Positions 15,901 through 24,881 of a stretch of DNA of 64,000 bases are shown here, one piece after another; position 1 is the first letter of the stretch, and every line of letters begins with the position of its first letter. The stretch spans positions 27,553 to 91,552 of the forward strand of contig JAYUQC010000070.1 in assembly GCA_043759735.1 (NCBI GenBank). Direction: 5' to 3'. The DNA is from CAISIP01 sp043759735 (GTDB taxonomy: Bacteria; Pseudomonadota; Gammaproteobacteria; Burkholderiales; Burkholderiaceae_C). Below the pieces are notes generated by a model that did no database searches, was not told the origin of the DNA, and saw only the letters and a list, made by a program, of their open reading frames with translations. Both the position numbers and the translations under genes were made by a program.

Positions 15901-17793
15901 ATGTCTAACGTATTAACTGTCAGGGACCTGAAGGTCTATCTCGACGTCGACGCCGGCCAGGTGAAGGCGGTCGACGGCGTGTCGTTTCGTATTCCGGCGG
16001 GTGGCACCATGGCATTGGTCGGTGAGTCCGGTTCGGGTAAATCGATCGTGGCGCAGGCCATCATGGGCATATTGCCGCGCGTGGCGCGGATTGTGCAGGG
16101 CTCGATCGAATTGCGCGATCCACGCTCGCCCGAACAGATGATCGACATCGCGCGGCTGGATATGGCCAGCGAGCAGATGCGTGCCATCCGCGGCGGGCGC
16201 ATTTCCATCATCTTCCAGGAGCCGATGACGGCGTTGTCGCCGTTGCACACCATCGGCAACCAGATCGGTGAGGCGCTGGCGCTGCACCAGAGCGGCATCG
16301 GCAAATCGGAGCGCCATGCTGCCGTGGTGGAGATGCTTCGCCTGGTCGGTTTCCCCGATCCGCTGCGGGCCGAAAACACCTATCCGTTCGAGTTGTCTGG
16401 CGGTCTGCGCCAACGTGCCATGATTGCCATGGCGCTGGTGTGCCGGCCGGCGCTGTTGATAGCGGACGAGCCGACCACGGCGCTGGACGTGACGATCCAG
16501 GCCCAGATTCTGCAGCTGATCAAGCAGTTGCAGCGCGACCTGGATATGTCCATGATGATGATCACCCATGACCTGGGAATCGTCGCCAACATGGCCGATG
16601 AGGTCGTGGTGCTTTATCATGGCAAGGTGATGGAGTCCGGTACGCTGCAAGACGTGTTCCAGGACCCGCAACACCCCTACCTGAAAGCGCTGTTGCGCGC
16701 CGTGCCGCGGTTCAACATGGAGCCGGGCGAACGGCTGACGCCGATCCGCGAGATTCAGGTGACTGCAGGCCATATCGCCAGGCCGCACCAGCATCCGCCG
16801 GAGACGGTCAGTACGTTGGCGCCGATGTTGTCGGTGCGCCACCTGAGCAAGCGCTTCACCAGCCGCAGGACCTCGCTGTTCAGCAACAAGCACGCCGTCG
16901 AGACGCTCGCAGTCGACGATGTCAGTTTTGACGTTGCGCCCGGCGAATGCCTGGGGCTGGTCGGCGAATCAGGCTGTGGCAAGACCACCACCGCCAGGAT
17001 GATCCTGCGCGCGGCCATGCCCGACAGCGGCGAGATCACTTTCAACGACCGTGGCCAGGCGCGCAACGTGCTCAAGCTCGAAGGCGCCGAACTGCTCGAA
17101 TACCGGCGCCGGGTGGCGTTCGTATTCCAGGACCCGTTCGGTTCACTCAATCCACGCATGACGGTGTTCGACATCGTCAGCGAGCCGCTGGTGATCCATG
17201 GCATCGGTGACGCAGACGAACGGTTCGAGCGGGTCAAGGAACTGATCGGTTTGGTGGGACTGGACGTGCGTCATCTGCGGCGCTATCCACACAGCTTCTC
17301 AGGTGGCCAGCGTCAGCGGATCGGCATCGCGCGGGCGCTGGCGTTGAGCCCGGACTTGCTGATCTGCGACGAGCCGGTGTCGGCACTGGACGTATCGGTG
17401 CAGGCACAGGTGCTCAATCTGCTGCTGGACCTGGGTCAGGCCCGCAATCTGACTTTCCTGTTCATCTCGCACAATCTGGCGGTGGTGCATTACATCGCCG
17501 ACCGTATTGCGGTGATGTGCGCCGGTCGGCTGGTCGAGATCGCCCGTTTCGACGAGTTGTTCGCGAACCCGCTGCATCCCTACACCCGCGCCTTGCTGGC
17601 CGCGGTGCCAGACCCGGATTTGAATCGCAAGCTCGACTTCAATGCACTGATGGAAGGTAAAGCTTCCATTCCCAGCGCGTGGCCAATGCCGTACCGGCTT
17701 GACGGATCACTGCGGGTTGGCATGATCGATGTTGGCAATCAGCATTTTGTCCGCGCCCATGCGGATGTTGACATCTCGGAGCTCAAGTCATGA
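15901..17793 (+). CDS. Fused double ATP-binding subunit of a peptide-type ABC importer (YejF/DppDF-like)
   Basis: Two complete ABC ATPase domains in one 630-residue chain. Domain 1 has Walker A GESGSGKS near residue 41, signature LSGGLRQR near 165 and DEPTTALD. Domain 2 has GESGCGKTT near 355, signature FSGGQRQR near 466 and DEPVSALD. Both catalytic sets are intact, including the oligopeptide-family C-terminal extensions (HPYLKALL and HPYTRALL). The ATG at 15901 is chosen because the upstream frame lacks family similarity. ATGA overlap with the binding-protein gene shows coupling. It powers uptake by the permeases at 19744 and 20956. Confidence 0.93.
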   Translation: MSNVLTVRDLKVYLDVDAGQVKAVDGVSFRIPAGGTMALVGESGSGKSIVAQAIMGILPRVARIVQGSIELRDPRSPEQMIDIARLDMASEQMRAIRGGRISIIFQEPMTALSPLHTIGNQIGEALALHQSGIGKSERHAAVVEMLRLVGFPDPLRAENTYPFELSGGLRQRAMIAMALVCRPALLIADEPTTALDVTIQAQILQLIKQLQRDLDMSMMMITHDLGIVANMADEVVVLYHGKVMESGTLQDVFQDPQHPYLKALLRAVPRFNMEPGERLTPIREIQVTAGHIARPHQHPPETVSTLAPMLSVRHLSKRFTSRRTSLFSNKHAVETLAVDDVSFDVAPGECLGLVGESGCGKTTTARMILRAAMPDSGEITFNDRGQARNVLKLEGAELLEYRRRVAFVFQDPFGSLNPRMTVFDIVSEPLVIHGIGDADERFERVKELIGLVGLDVRHLRRYPHSFSGGQRQRIGIARALALSPDLLICDEPVSALDVSVQAQVLNLLLDLGQARNLTFLFISHNLAVVHYIADRIAVMCAGRLVEIARFDELFANPLHPYTRALLAAVPDPDLNRKLDFNALMEGKASIPSAWPMPYRLDGSLRVGMIDVGNQHFVRAHADVDISELKS

Positions 17794-19739
17794 CCTTTAA
17801 CTCGCCCAGTGCGCGTGCCGCGCGCCGCTTTTCCCGGCACTGTCTGGCCCTGACGCTTTTGGCATTGACGGCATTGACGGCATCGATGGGCCAGGCTGCA
17901 CCGGTCAATCTGGTGGAGACGCCCATGCTGCGCGACGACGTGGCGGCCAAGAAACTTCCGCCGGTCAAGAATCGACTGCCGGACGAGCCGCTGGTGATCG
18001 CGATGGACGGAAAGACGCTCGAAGCCGGACAGCACGGCGGCACCTTGAACATGCTGATCGGGCGCGCCCGCGACGTGCGGATGATGGTCGTGTATGGCTA
18101 TGCGCGACTGGTCGGTTATGACCGCAACCTGGCCCTGGTGCCGGACATCCTGCAAAACATCGACGCGAAGGACGATCGGATATTCACCATGAAGCTGCGT
18201 GCGGGCCACAGGTGGTCCGATGGGCAGCCCTTCACCAGCGAGGACTTCCGTTACTACTGGGAGGACGTCGCCAACAACAATGACCTGAGTCCAACCGGGC
18301 CACCGGCCGCGCTGCTGGTCGAAGGCCAGCCGCCCAAGGTCGAATACCTCGACAAGACGACGGTGCGTTACACCTGGGTCAAGCCCAACCCGGATTTCCT
18401 GCCGCTGATGGCCGGTGCCTCACCGCTGCTGATTTACCGTCCGGCGCACTATCTCAAGCAGTTTCACAAGAAGTATTCACCCAAGGTGGTGGAGGCGGAA
18501 AAGGCCGAACCGGGCAAACGCAGCTGGGCCGCGATTCACAACCGCGAAGACAACATGTACCAGTTCGACAACCCGAAGCTGCCGACCCTGCAGCCCTGGA
18601 TCAACACTTCCAAGCCACCCACTGATCGCTTTGTGTCGGTGCGCAATCCGTTCTTCCATCGGGTGGACGACGCGGGACGCCAACTGCCCTATATCGATCG
18701 GGTGGTCATGCCAGTGGTCGATGGCAAGCTGATTCCGGCCAAGGCGGGCGCGGGCGAATCCGATTTGCAGGCCCGCGACATCCAGTTCAGCAATTACACT
18801 TTTCTCAAGAAAGCAGAGAAGACCAACAATTTCAAGACGCATCTGTGGCGCACGGCCAAGGGCTCGCATGTTGCCCTTTATCCCAACCTGAATGTGGCCG
18901 ATCCGGTCTGGCGTCAGCTGTTTCGTGACGTGCGTTTTCGCCGCGCCATTTCAATGGCCATCGACCGCGCGCAGATCAACCAGGTGCTGTATTTTGGACT
19001 GGCTACTGAAAGCAACAACACGGTGGTGCCGGAGAGCCCCTTGTTCAAGAAGGAATACCAGACCCAATGGGCCAAGTACGACCGCAAGGCCGCCGACAAG
19101 CTGCTGGACGAAATTGGTCTCAAGCGCGGAGCCGACGGCATCCGTCGCTTGTCCGACGGCCGGCCGCTGGAGATCATTGTCGAGACGGCTGGCGAAAGCA
19201 CCGAGCAGACGGACGTGCTGGAGCTGATCCGCGAGAACTGGCGCGATGCCGGCATCAAGCTGTTCAGCAAGCCGTCGCAGCGGGACCTGTTGCGCAACCG
19301 GGTTTTTTCAGGCGAAGCGATGATGTCTGTCTGGCAGGGACTGGACAATGGCATACCCAACGCGGGCACCGCCCCAGACGAACTGGCACCCAGGGACCAG
19401 GCCCAGTTGCAATGGCCCAAGTTCGGGCAATTTTTCGAGACTGCCGGAAAGTCCGGCGAGACGCCCGATTTTCCGGAGGCGATCGAGCTGATGAAGCTGT
19501 GGAACGCATGGCGCAGCGCCAGCCATGACGAACGGGCCAAGATCTGGCACCGGATGCTGGCCATACATGCCGACCAGCAGTTCTCGATTGGCGTCCTCAA
19601 CAATGTGATGCAGCCGGTGGTGGTCAACAACATGCTCAAGAACGTGCCGGAGAAGGGTTTGTACAACTGGGATCCGGGCGCGCTGATGGGCATCTACCGG
19701 CCCGATACCTTCTGGTTCATGGACGCTCGTCGGAACTGA
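17790..19739 (+). CDS. Periplasmic substrate-binding protein, family 5 (peptide/oligosaccharide type, YejA-like)
   Basis: Large (649 residues) SBP family 5 protein with a clear signal peptide (residues about 1-36, hydrophobic LALTLLALTALTA, cleavage near GQAA). The start GGTLNMLIGRARDVRMM, the LRAGHRWSDGQPFTSEDFRYYWED core and the VRFRRAISMAIDRAQINQVL segment are characteristic. Members bind peptides, murein peptides, microcin C or oligosaccharides; the ligand cannot be chosen here. It begins in an ATGA overlap with the ATPase gene and is followed after 4 bp by the first permease. Confidence 0.92.
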   Translation: MTFNSPSARAARRFSRHCLALTLLALTALTASMGQAAPVNLVETPMLRDDVAAKKLPPVKNRLPDEPLVIAMDGKTLEAGQHGGTLNMLIGRARDVRMMVVYGYARLVGYDRNLALVPDILQNIDAKDDRIFTMKLRAGHRWSDGQPFTSEDFRYYWEDVANNNDLSPTGPPAALLVEGQPPKVEYLDKTTVRYTWVKPNPDFLPLMAGASPLLIYRPAHYLKQFHKKYSPKVVEAEKAEPGKRSWAAIHNREDNMYQFDNPKLPTLQPWINTSKPPTDRFVSVRNPFFHRVDDAGRQLPYIDRVVMPVVDGKLIPAKAGAGESDLQARDIQFSNYTFLKKAEKTNNFKTHLWRTAKGSHVALYPNLNVADPVWRQLFRDVRFRRAISMAIDRAQINQVLYFGLATESNNTVVPESPLFKKEYQTQWAKYDRKAADKLLDEIGLKRGADGIRRLSDGRPLEIIVETAGESTEQTDVLELIRENWRDAGIKLFSKPSQRDLLRNRVFSGEAMMSVWQGLDNGIPNAGTAPDELAPRDQAQLQWPKFGQFFETAGKSGETPDFPEAIELMKLWNAWRSASHDERAKIWHRMLAIHADQQFSIGVLNNVMQPVVVNNMLKNVPEKGLYNWDPGALMGIYRPDTFWFMDARRN

Positions 19740-19743
19740 CACT

Positions 19744-20769
19744 GTGCTGGGCTACACGCTGCGGCGATTGCTGCTGATGATCCCGACCTTGCTGGTCATC
19801 AGCTTTGTCACGTTTGTCATTATCCAGTTGCCGCCCGGCGACTATCTGACCAACCAGATCGCAGAGTTGCGCAGCCAGGGTGATGCGGCGGCACTGGAGA
19901 AGGTGCAGTTCCTGCGCCAGCAGTTCGGTCTGGACAAGCCTTTCCTGGAGCAATACGCGGCCTGGGTCGGCATCTGGCCGGGCGAACGGGGCTTCTCAGG
20001 CCTGTTGCAAGGCGACTGGGGCTGGTCGTTCGAATACAACCTGCCGGTTGTCGATGTGGTCGGGGATCGGTTGTTGTTGTCGTTCGTGCTCAATTTCACC
20101 GTCATCCTGTTTACCTGGGCGGTGTCGTTCCCGATTGGTTTTTATGCCGCAACACACCAGTACAGCTGGGGTGACCATGGCCTGTCGTTCATCGGTTACC
20201 TCGGACTGGCGACGCCAAATTTTCTGCTCGCGCTGGTGCTGATGTATTTCGCCAATGTGCAGTTCGGTCTGTCCATCGGCGGCATGATGGACCCGGAGTA
20301 CCTGGAGCAGCCGATGAGTTGGCCCAAGTTCATGTCGGTGCTGTCGCATCTGTGGATACCGGTCATCGTCATTGGCACCTCCGGCACGGCTGGCATGATC
20401 CGGCGGCTGCGGGCCAATTTGCTCGACGAACTGCAAAAGCAGTACGTGGTAACCGCCCGTGCCAAGGGCATGCCGCAGACGCGACTGCTGATCAAGTACC
20501 CGCTGCGCATGGCTCTGAACCCGTTCATTGCCGACATCGGCAATCTGCTGCCTGCGGTGATATCGGGTTCGGCCATTGTCTCGGTGGTGTTGTCCCTGCA
20601 GACCGAGGGGCCGATGCTGCTCGATGCCTTGCAAAGCCAGGACCAATACCTGGCGGGGTCCTTCCTGATGTTCCTGGCCCTGCTGACCGTAGTAGGGGTT
20701 TTTGTTTCGGATCTGCTGCTTGCGGCACTTGATCCGCGCATTCGTCTGACCGGTGGGGCGGTCCAATGA
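19744..20769 (+). CDS. ABC importer permease (YejB/DppB-like)
   Basis: 341-residue inner-membrane permease. The start MLGYTLRRLLLMIPTLLVIS is the signature N-terminal helix of DppB-type permeases; about six membrane helices follow. The ATPase-coupling EAA loop is ARAKGMPQTRLLIKYPLRMA near residue 245. It starts at GTG, 4 bp after the binding-protein stop. Its stop codon falls within the first unit of the 60-bp tandem repeat. Confidence 0.92.
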   Translation: MLGYTLRRLLLMIPTLLVISFVTFVIIQLPPGDYLTNQIAELRSQGDAAALEKVQFLRQQFGLDKPFLEQYAAWVGIWPGERGFSGLLQGDWGWSFEYNLPVVDVVGDRLLLSFVLNFTVILFTWAVSFPIGFYAATHQYSWGDHGLSFIGYLGLATPNFLLALVLMYFANVQFGLSIGGMMDPEYLEQPMSWPKFMSVLSHLWIPVIVIGTSGTAGMIRRLRANLLDELQKQYVVTARAKGMPQTRLLIKYPLRMALNPFIADIGNLLPAVISGSAIVSVVLSLQTEGPMLLDALQSQDQYLAGSFLMFLALLTVVGVFVSDLLLAALDPRIRLTGGAVQ

Positions 20770-20880
20770 GCCGCCGGGCCGTTCCCAAGGCGAATCCCGC
20801 AGTGCGCAGCACGGAGGGTAGTCCAATGAGCCGCCGGGCCGTTCCCAAGGCGCATGGCACCGCAGCGCGTCGCGCGAAGG
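20761..20880 (+). repeat. Tandem 60-bp repeat related to the 12980 repeat
   Basis: Unit 1 20761-20820, unit 2 20821-20880. The first 32 bases of each are identical (start GTCCAATGAGCCGCCGGGCC); the remainder diverges. The segment ATGAG-n-CGCCGGGCCG-y-TCCCAAG is common to this repeat and to the one at 12980. Unit 1 contains the TGA stop of the upstream permease, and the array ends 10 bp before another TCATGAG. Both repeats therefore sit between same-operon genes at ATGA-like junctions. Confidence 0.85.
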
Positions 20881-20890
20881 TTGTTACCTC

Positions 20891-20959
20891 ATGAGCCTGT
20901 TGAAAAATCTAGCATTCATGCGGCCATTGACGCCGCGCCGCCGGGGGGGCGGGTCATGA
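20891..20959 (+). CDS. Possible 22-residue leader peptide before the second permease
   Basis: ATG at 20891 opens a 22-codon frame, hydrophobic then basic (MSLLKNLAF, then Pro/Arg/Gly rich), whose TGA stop overlaps the ATG of the second permease as ATGA (20956-20959). It could couple translation across the repeat or be the fossil of a longer gene. No good ribosome site is visible and no homologue is recalled, so its expression is uncertain. Confidence 0.3.
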   Translation: MSLLKNLAFMRPLTPRRRGGGS

Positions 20960-22128
20960 CGGCGGCGCAGACGGATACCGGACCGCTGGAGCACTATGTT
21001 TCGACCGCACCTTTCGAGCCGGAGGCGGCCGAGGCGCTGACGCCGGAGCAGGAGGAGTTCTACCGCGCATCCCAGTGGCGCATCATGTGGTGGAAGTTTC
21101 GCCGGCACCGCATTGCCGTCGTCGCGCTGGTCATCCTGGTCCTGTTGTATGGCTCGGCACTGATCACCGAGTTCCTCGCGCCCTACGAGGTCAGCACCCG
21201 CGACTCGGCCAATATCTTCGCACCGCCACAATCCGTGCACCTGTTCCACGAGGGACAGTTCGTCGGACCCTTCGTCTATGGCTACAGCATGAAGCTCAAC
21301 CTGGAGAAGATGAAGCGCGAGTTCACTGCAGACACCGACAAGGTTGAGCGCCTGCGGTTTTTCTGCCGCGGTGACGAGTATCGGTTCTGGGGCATGTTCG
21401 ATGCTGACCTGCATTTGGTGTGCCCGGCCAAGGACGGCACGTTCTTCCTGATGGGCACCGACCGGCTGGGTCGCGACATGTTTTCGCGCATCATCTACGG
21501 CACGCGCATTTCCCTGACCGTCGGCTTGCTGGGCATTGCGGTGAGTTTTCTGATCGGCATCACGCTGGGTGGTATCTCCGGCTATTACGGAGGCTGGATC
21601 GATAACGTCATCCAGCGCCTGATCGAGATGGTTCGCTCCTTCCCCGAGCTGCCGCTGTGGATGGCATTGTCGGCGGCGCTCCCGGTCACCTGGAGCCCGA
21701 TCCTGATCTATTTCGGCATCACCATCATCCTGGGCATGCTCGACTGGCCTGGTTTGGCGCGCGCCGTGCGCTCCAAGTTCCTGGCTTTGCGTGAGGAGGA
21801 TTTTGCGACAGCTGCGGTATTGATGGGGGCATCGCCAGGACGGGTGATCGGGCGCCACCTGTTGCCTAGTTTCACCAGCCACTTGATCGCCTCTTTGACG
21901 CTGTCAGTCCCGAGCATGATCCTGGGCGAGACGGCCTTGTCGTTTTTGGGCCTGGGGCTGCGCCCTCCCATCACGAGTTGGGGTGTACTGCTCAACGAGG
22001 CGCAAAATATCAATGTCGTGGCGCTGTACCCGTGGTTGATGTTGCCGGTGCTGCCGGTGCTGGTCGTGGTGCTGGCGTTCAACTTCCTGGGTGATGGCAT
22101 GCGCGACGCCGCCGACCCCTACAACTAG
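20956..22128 (+). CDS. ABC importer permease (YejE/DppC-like)
   Basis: 390-residue inner-membrane permease. It has a cytoplasmic N-terminal region ending in the DppC-type QWRIMWWKFRRHRIAVVAL, then a first membrane helix, a large periplasmic loop (about residues 65-165, unusually long, as in YejE) and GTDRLGRDMFSRIIYGTRIS, the conserved entry to the permease core. The EAA loop AAVLMGASPGRVIGRHLLP is near residue 287. Start chosen at 20956, in ATGA overlap with the small upstream frame; an in-frame ATG at 20854 inside the repeat is less likely. Completes the importer with the genes at 15901, 17790 and 19744. Confidence 0.9.
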   Translation: MTAAQTDTGPLEHYVSTAPFEPEAAEALTPEQEEFYRASQWRIMWWKFRRHRIAVVALVILVLLYGSALITEFLAPYEVSTRDSANIFAPPQSVHLFHEGQFVGPFVYGYSMKLNLEKMKREFTADTDKVERLRFFCRGDEYRFWGMFDADLHLVCPAKDGTFFLMGTDRLGRDMFSRIIYGTRISLTVGLLGIAVSFLIGITLGGISGYYGGWIDNVIQRLIEMVRSFPELPLWMALSAALPVTWSPILIYFGITIILGMLDWPGLARAVRSKFLALREEDFATAAVLMGASPGRVIGRHLLPSFTSHLIASLTLSVPSMILGETALSFLGLGLRPPITSWGVLLNEAQNINVVALYPWLMLPVLPVLVVVLAFNFLGDGMRDAADPYN

Positions 22129-22138
22129 CCTGCGCGCG

Positions 22139-24871
22139 ATGGAACGCAGCCTGTTCGGTTTCATACTCAAGTACAGCAAACGCGAGCAGCTGCTGATCGT
22201 CCCGCTGGTGGTTCTGTCGATGGTGTTTTATTACGCGTCGCTAGACCTACCCAAGACGATCATCAACCAGCCGATCCAGGGAAAAGGATTTGCGAACCCG
22301 GGCGCCACGGCGGATTTCCTGCGCCTGCATTTCACATTGCCCGAATTCCTGGGTGGCGCCAAGATCGCGCTATTCGACGGTTTTGCGTTGGAGCGCACCG
22401 ATTACCTGATTGCGCTCACGGTCACGTTTCTGGCCCTGATCATCATCAGCGGACTCATCAAGTTGCGCATCAACACGATGAAGGGCTGGATGGGCGAACG
22501 CATGTTGCGCCGCCTGCGCTACTATCTGTTCGACCACATCCTGCGCTTTCCGTTGCCCACGTTCCGGCGCGTGAAGTCCGCCGAAATGGCGACCATGATC
22601 AAGGACGAGGTCGACCCGCTGGGGGGGTTTGTCGGCGAGGCGATCATCACGCCCCTGTACCTGGGTGGTCAGGCGCTGACCGCCCTGTTCTTCATCCTGT
22701 TCCAGCATGTTTATCTGGGTCTGGTCGCGTTCGGCATGGTGGTGGTTCAGGCGGTGGTGATTCCCAGGCTGCGAATGCGACTGCTGCAGCTGTCACGCGA
22801 GCGCCAGATCGCGGCGCGCCAACTGGCCGGGCGCGTCGCGGAGTGCGTGGACGGCGTGATCGAGATTCACGCGCATGACACAGCGAACTATGAGCGAGCC
22901 GAGTTCTCGGCCAGGCTGGGCCGGTTGTTCCTGATCCGCTTCGAGCATTTCCAGCGCAAGTTCTTCATCAAGTTCCTAAACAACCTGCTGTCCCAGATAA
23001 CGCCATTCCTGTTTTACCTGGTTGGCGGCTATCTGGCGATCGTCGGACGGCTGGATATTGGAGCGCTGGTGGCGGTGATCGCGGCTTACAAGGACCTGCC
23101 CGGGCCGGTCAAGGAACTCATTGATTGGGACCAGGAGCGCATGGATGCCGGCATCAAGTACAGCCAGGTCATCGAGCAATTTTCGGTCGACAACCTCACA
23201 CCGGTAGGACAGCTGGCGCTGATCGACACGCCGGAACTTCCGCGCGACGGATTGTTGAGGGCCAGCAATCTTTCCCTGCTCGATGAGTCTGGCGCCAAAA
23301 TTGTCGACGGTGTGTCGTTCGAGACCGAACTGGACAAGCATATTGCCGTCGTCGGACCGGGCGCGTCTGGCGGCGGTGAGCTGGCGCAGTTGATGGCGCG
23401 TCTGGTGCTGCCCAGCAGTGGCGGTATCGAAATGGGTGGCGTGGACCTGACGCGCGCGCCCGAGGCGGTGACGGGACGCGCGACCGGGTACGTCGGTCCG
23501 GTTGCCTATCTGTTCCCGACCAGTGTGCGCGAGAACCTGCTCTACGGACTCAAGCACAGACCGATGGGGCCGGCCGCCTATGACGGTGAAGCCCAACGCA
23601 AGTTCGACCGCCGCATGCGCGAGGCGACGCTGGCTGGCAACTGCACGCTGGACATCGACGCGCCGTGGCTCGACTATGGCGCGGCAGGTGTCTCGGATTC
23701 GGCCGGTATGGAGTCGCGGCTGCTGGAAATTCTGAAGGTAGTGGACCTGGAAGAGGCCTTGTTCGAGATCGGGCTCAAGAGCGCTGTCGGCCTGGCAGGC
23801 GGTCCGGACCTCGAGAAAAGCATCCTGCGGGCGCGTGACAGCATGCGCGAGCGACTGAATCAGCCGGATCTGATGGAATTGGTGGAGCAGTTCGACGAGT
23901 TGCGCTACAACCGCAATGCCACCATGGCCGAGAACCTGTTGTTTGGTACGCCGGTTGGCAGGGTTTTCAATTCGGACAACCTGGCCATGCACCCGTATGT
24001 GCGCCAGGTGCTCGACGAGACGGGCCTGTCAGAGAGTTTGCTGGGAGTCGGGCACAAGCTGGCTGAAACCATGCTGGAGTTGTTCAGCGACTTGCCGCCC
24101 GGCCACGAGCTTTTTGAACGTTTCAGTTTCATTGCCTATGACGACCTGCCGCGGGTGAAGGACATCCTGGCGCGGGTCACCTCGGCCGGCCTGGCGCGTA
24201 TCGCCGACGACGATCGCAATCTGCTGCTGGGCCTACCGTTCAAGATGATCGTTGCCAAGCACCGTCTGGGCCTGATTGACGAGGCGCTGGAGCGCCGGAT
24301 TTTGCAGGCGCGGCGGCATTTTTCGGCCAATCTGCCGGTCCAATTGCACGGCGCGATCGAGTTTTTCGAGCCTCAGCGGTACAACAGCGCGGCATCGCTG
24401 CAGGACAACATCCTGTTCGGCAAGATTGCCAGCGGGCTTGCCGGTGGCAGCGAACGGATCGGCGCAGTATTGCGCGAAATATTGGACGAACTTGCCTTGC
24501 GTCCGATGGTTCTGACGATCGGCCTTGACTACCAGGTGGGAACCGGTGGCAGTCGTTTGGCGACGTCCGAGCGCCAGAAAGTGGCGCTGGCGCGTGCCAT
24601 GATCAAGCAGCCGACTCTTTTGATCCTGGATCAAGCCACCGCGGTGATGGATCCAACGGCGCAAGATAGGCTTCTCGAAAGCGTGCTACAAAGCCGCAAA
24701 GGGCGTGCCGTGCTGTGGATTCTGAACCGTGCGGATCAGGCCGTGAAATTCGATCAGGTGCTGGTAATGGACCGTGGCCGGCTGATCGAGTTCGGTGGCT
24801 ATGACGAGTTGGTGGGACGCAGTGGCGGCGCGCTGCACAAAATGGTAAACACCGGCAAGGTGCCGGCCTAG
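22139..24871 (+). CDS. Exporter-fold ABC protein with degenerate, expanded nucleotide-binding domain
   Basis: 910 residues. The first ~340 form a type I exporter membrane domain (helices near 15-35, 90-110, 180-225, 290-320; LRRLRYYLFDHILRFPL coupling helix). The C-terminal half aligns to an ABC ATPase, but every catalytic motif is altered. Walker A reads GPGASGGGE (406-414, no Lys), the signature reads LATSE (807-811) and Walker B reads LLILDQAT, with Gln832 replacing the catalytic Glu. The H-loop His is Asn863. About 400 residues separate Walker A from the signature (normally ~100), with ENLLYG-like motifs at 465, 598 and 756. Starts 10 bp after the importer; the cNMP-binding gene follows 10 bp later. 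Confidence 0.8.
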   Translation: MERSLFGFILKYSKREQLLIVPLVVLSMVFYYASLDLPKTIINQPIQGKGFANPGATADFLRLHFTLPEFLGGAKIALFDGFALERTDYLIALTVTFLALIIISGLIKLRINTMKGWMGERMLRRLRYYLFDHILRFPLPTFRRVKSAEMATMIKDEVDPLGGFVGEAIITPLYLGGQALTALFFILFQHVYLGLVAFGMVVVQAVVIPRLRMRLLQLSRERQIAARQLAGRVAECVDGVIEIHAHDTANYERAEFSARLGRLFLIRFEHFQRKFFIKFLNNLLSQITPFLFYLVGGYLAIVGRLDIGALVAVIAAYKDLPGPVKELIDWDQERMDAGIKYSQVIEQFSVDNLTPVGQLALIDTPELPRDGLLRASNLSLLDESGAKIVDGVSFETELDKHIAVVGPGASGGGELAQLMARLVLPSSGGIEMGGVDLTRAPEAVTGRATGYVGPVAYLFPTSVRENLLYGLKHRPMGPAAYDGEAQRKFDRRMREATLAGNCTLDIDAPWLDYGAAGVSDSAGMESRLLEILKVVDLEEALFEIGLKSAVGLAGGPDLEKSILRARDSMRERLNQPDLMELVEQFDELRYNRNATMAENLLFGTPVGRVFNSDNLAMHPYVRQVLDETGLSESLLGVGHKLAETMLELFSDLPPGHELFERFSFIAYDDLPRVKDILARVTSAGLARIADDDRNLLLGLPFKMIVAKHRLGLIDEALERRILQARRHFSANLPVQLHGAIEFFEPQRYNSAASLQDNILFGKIASGLAGGSERIGAVLREILDELALRPMVLTIGLDYQVGTGGSRLATSERQKVALARAMIKQPTLLILDQATAVMDPTAQDRLLESVLQSRKGRAVLWILNRADQAVKFDQVLVMDRGRLIEFGGYDELVGRSGGALHKMVNTGKVPA

Positions 24872-24881
24872 GAGAAATTGC

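Noticed and set aside
20854..20955. Upstream ATG at 20854 as start of the second importer permease
   Set aside because: The added residues are encoded by the tandem repeat and show no permease character; ATG 20956 fits the cytoplasmic N-terminus and an ATGA junction.
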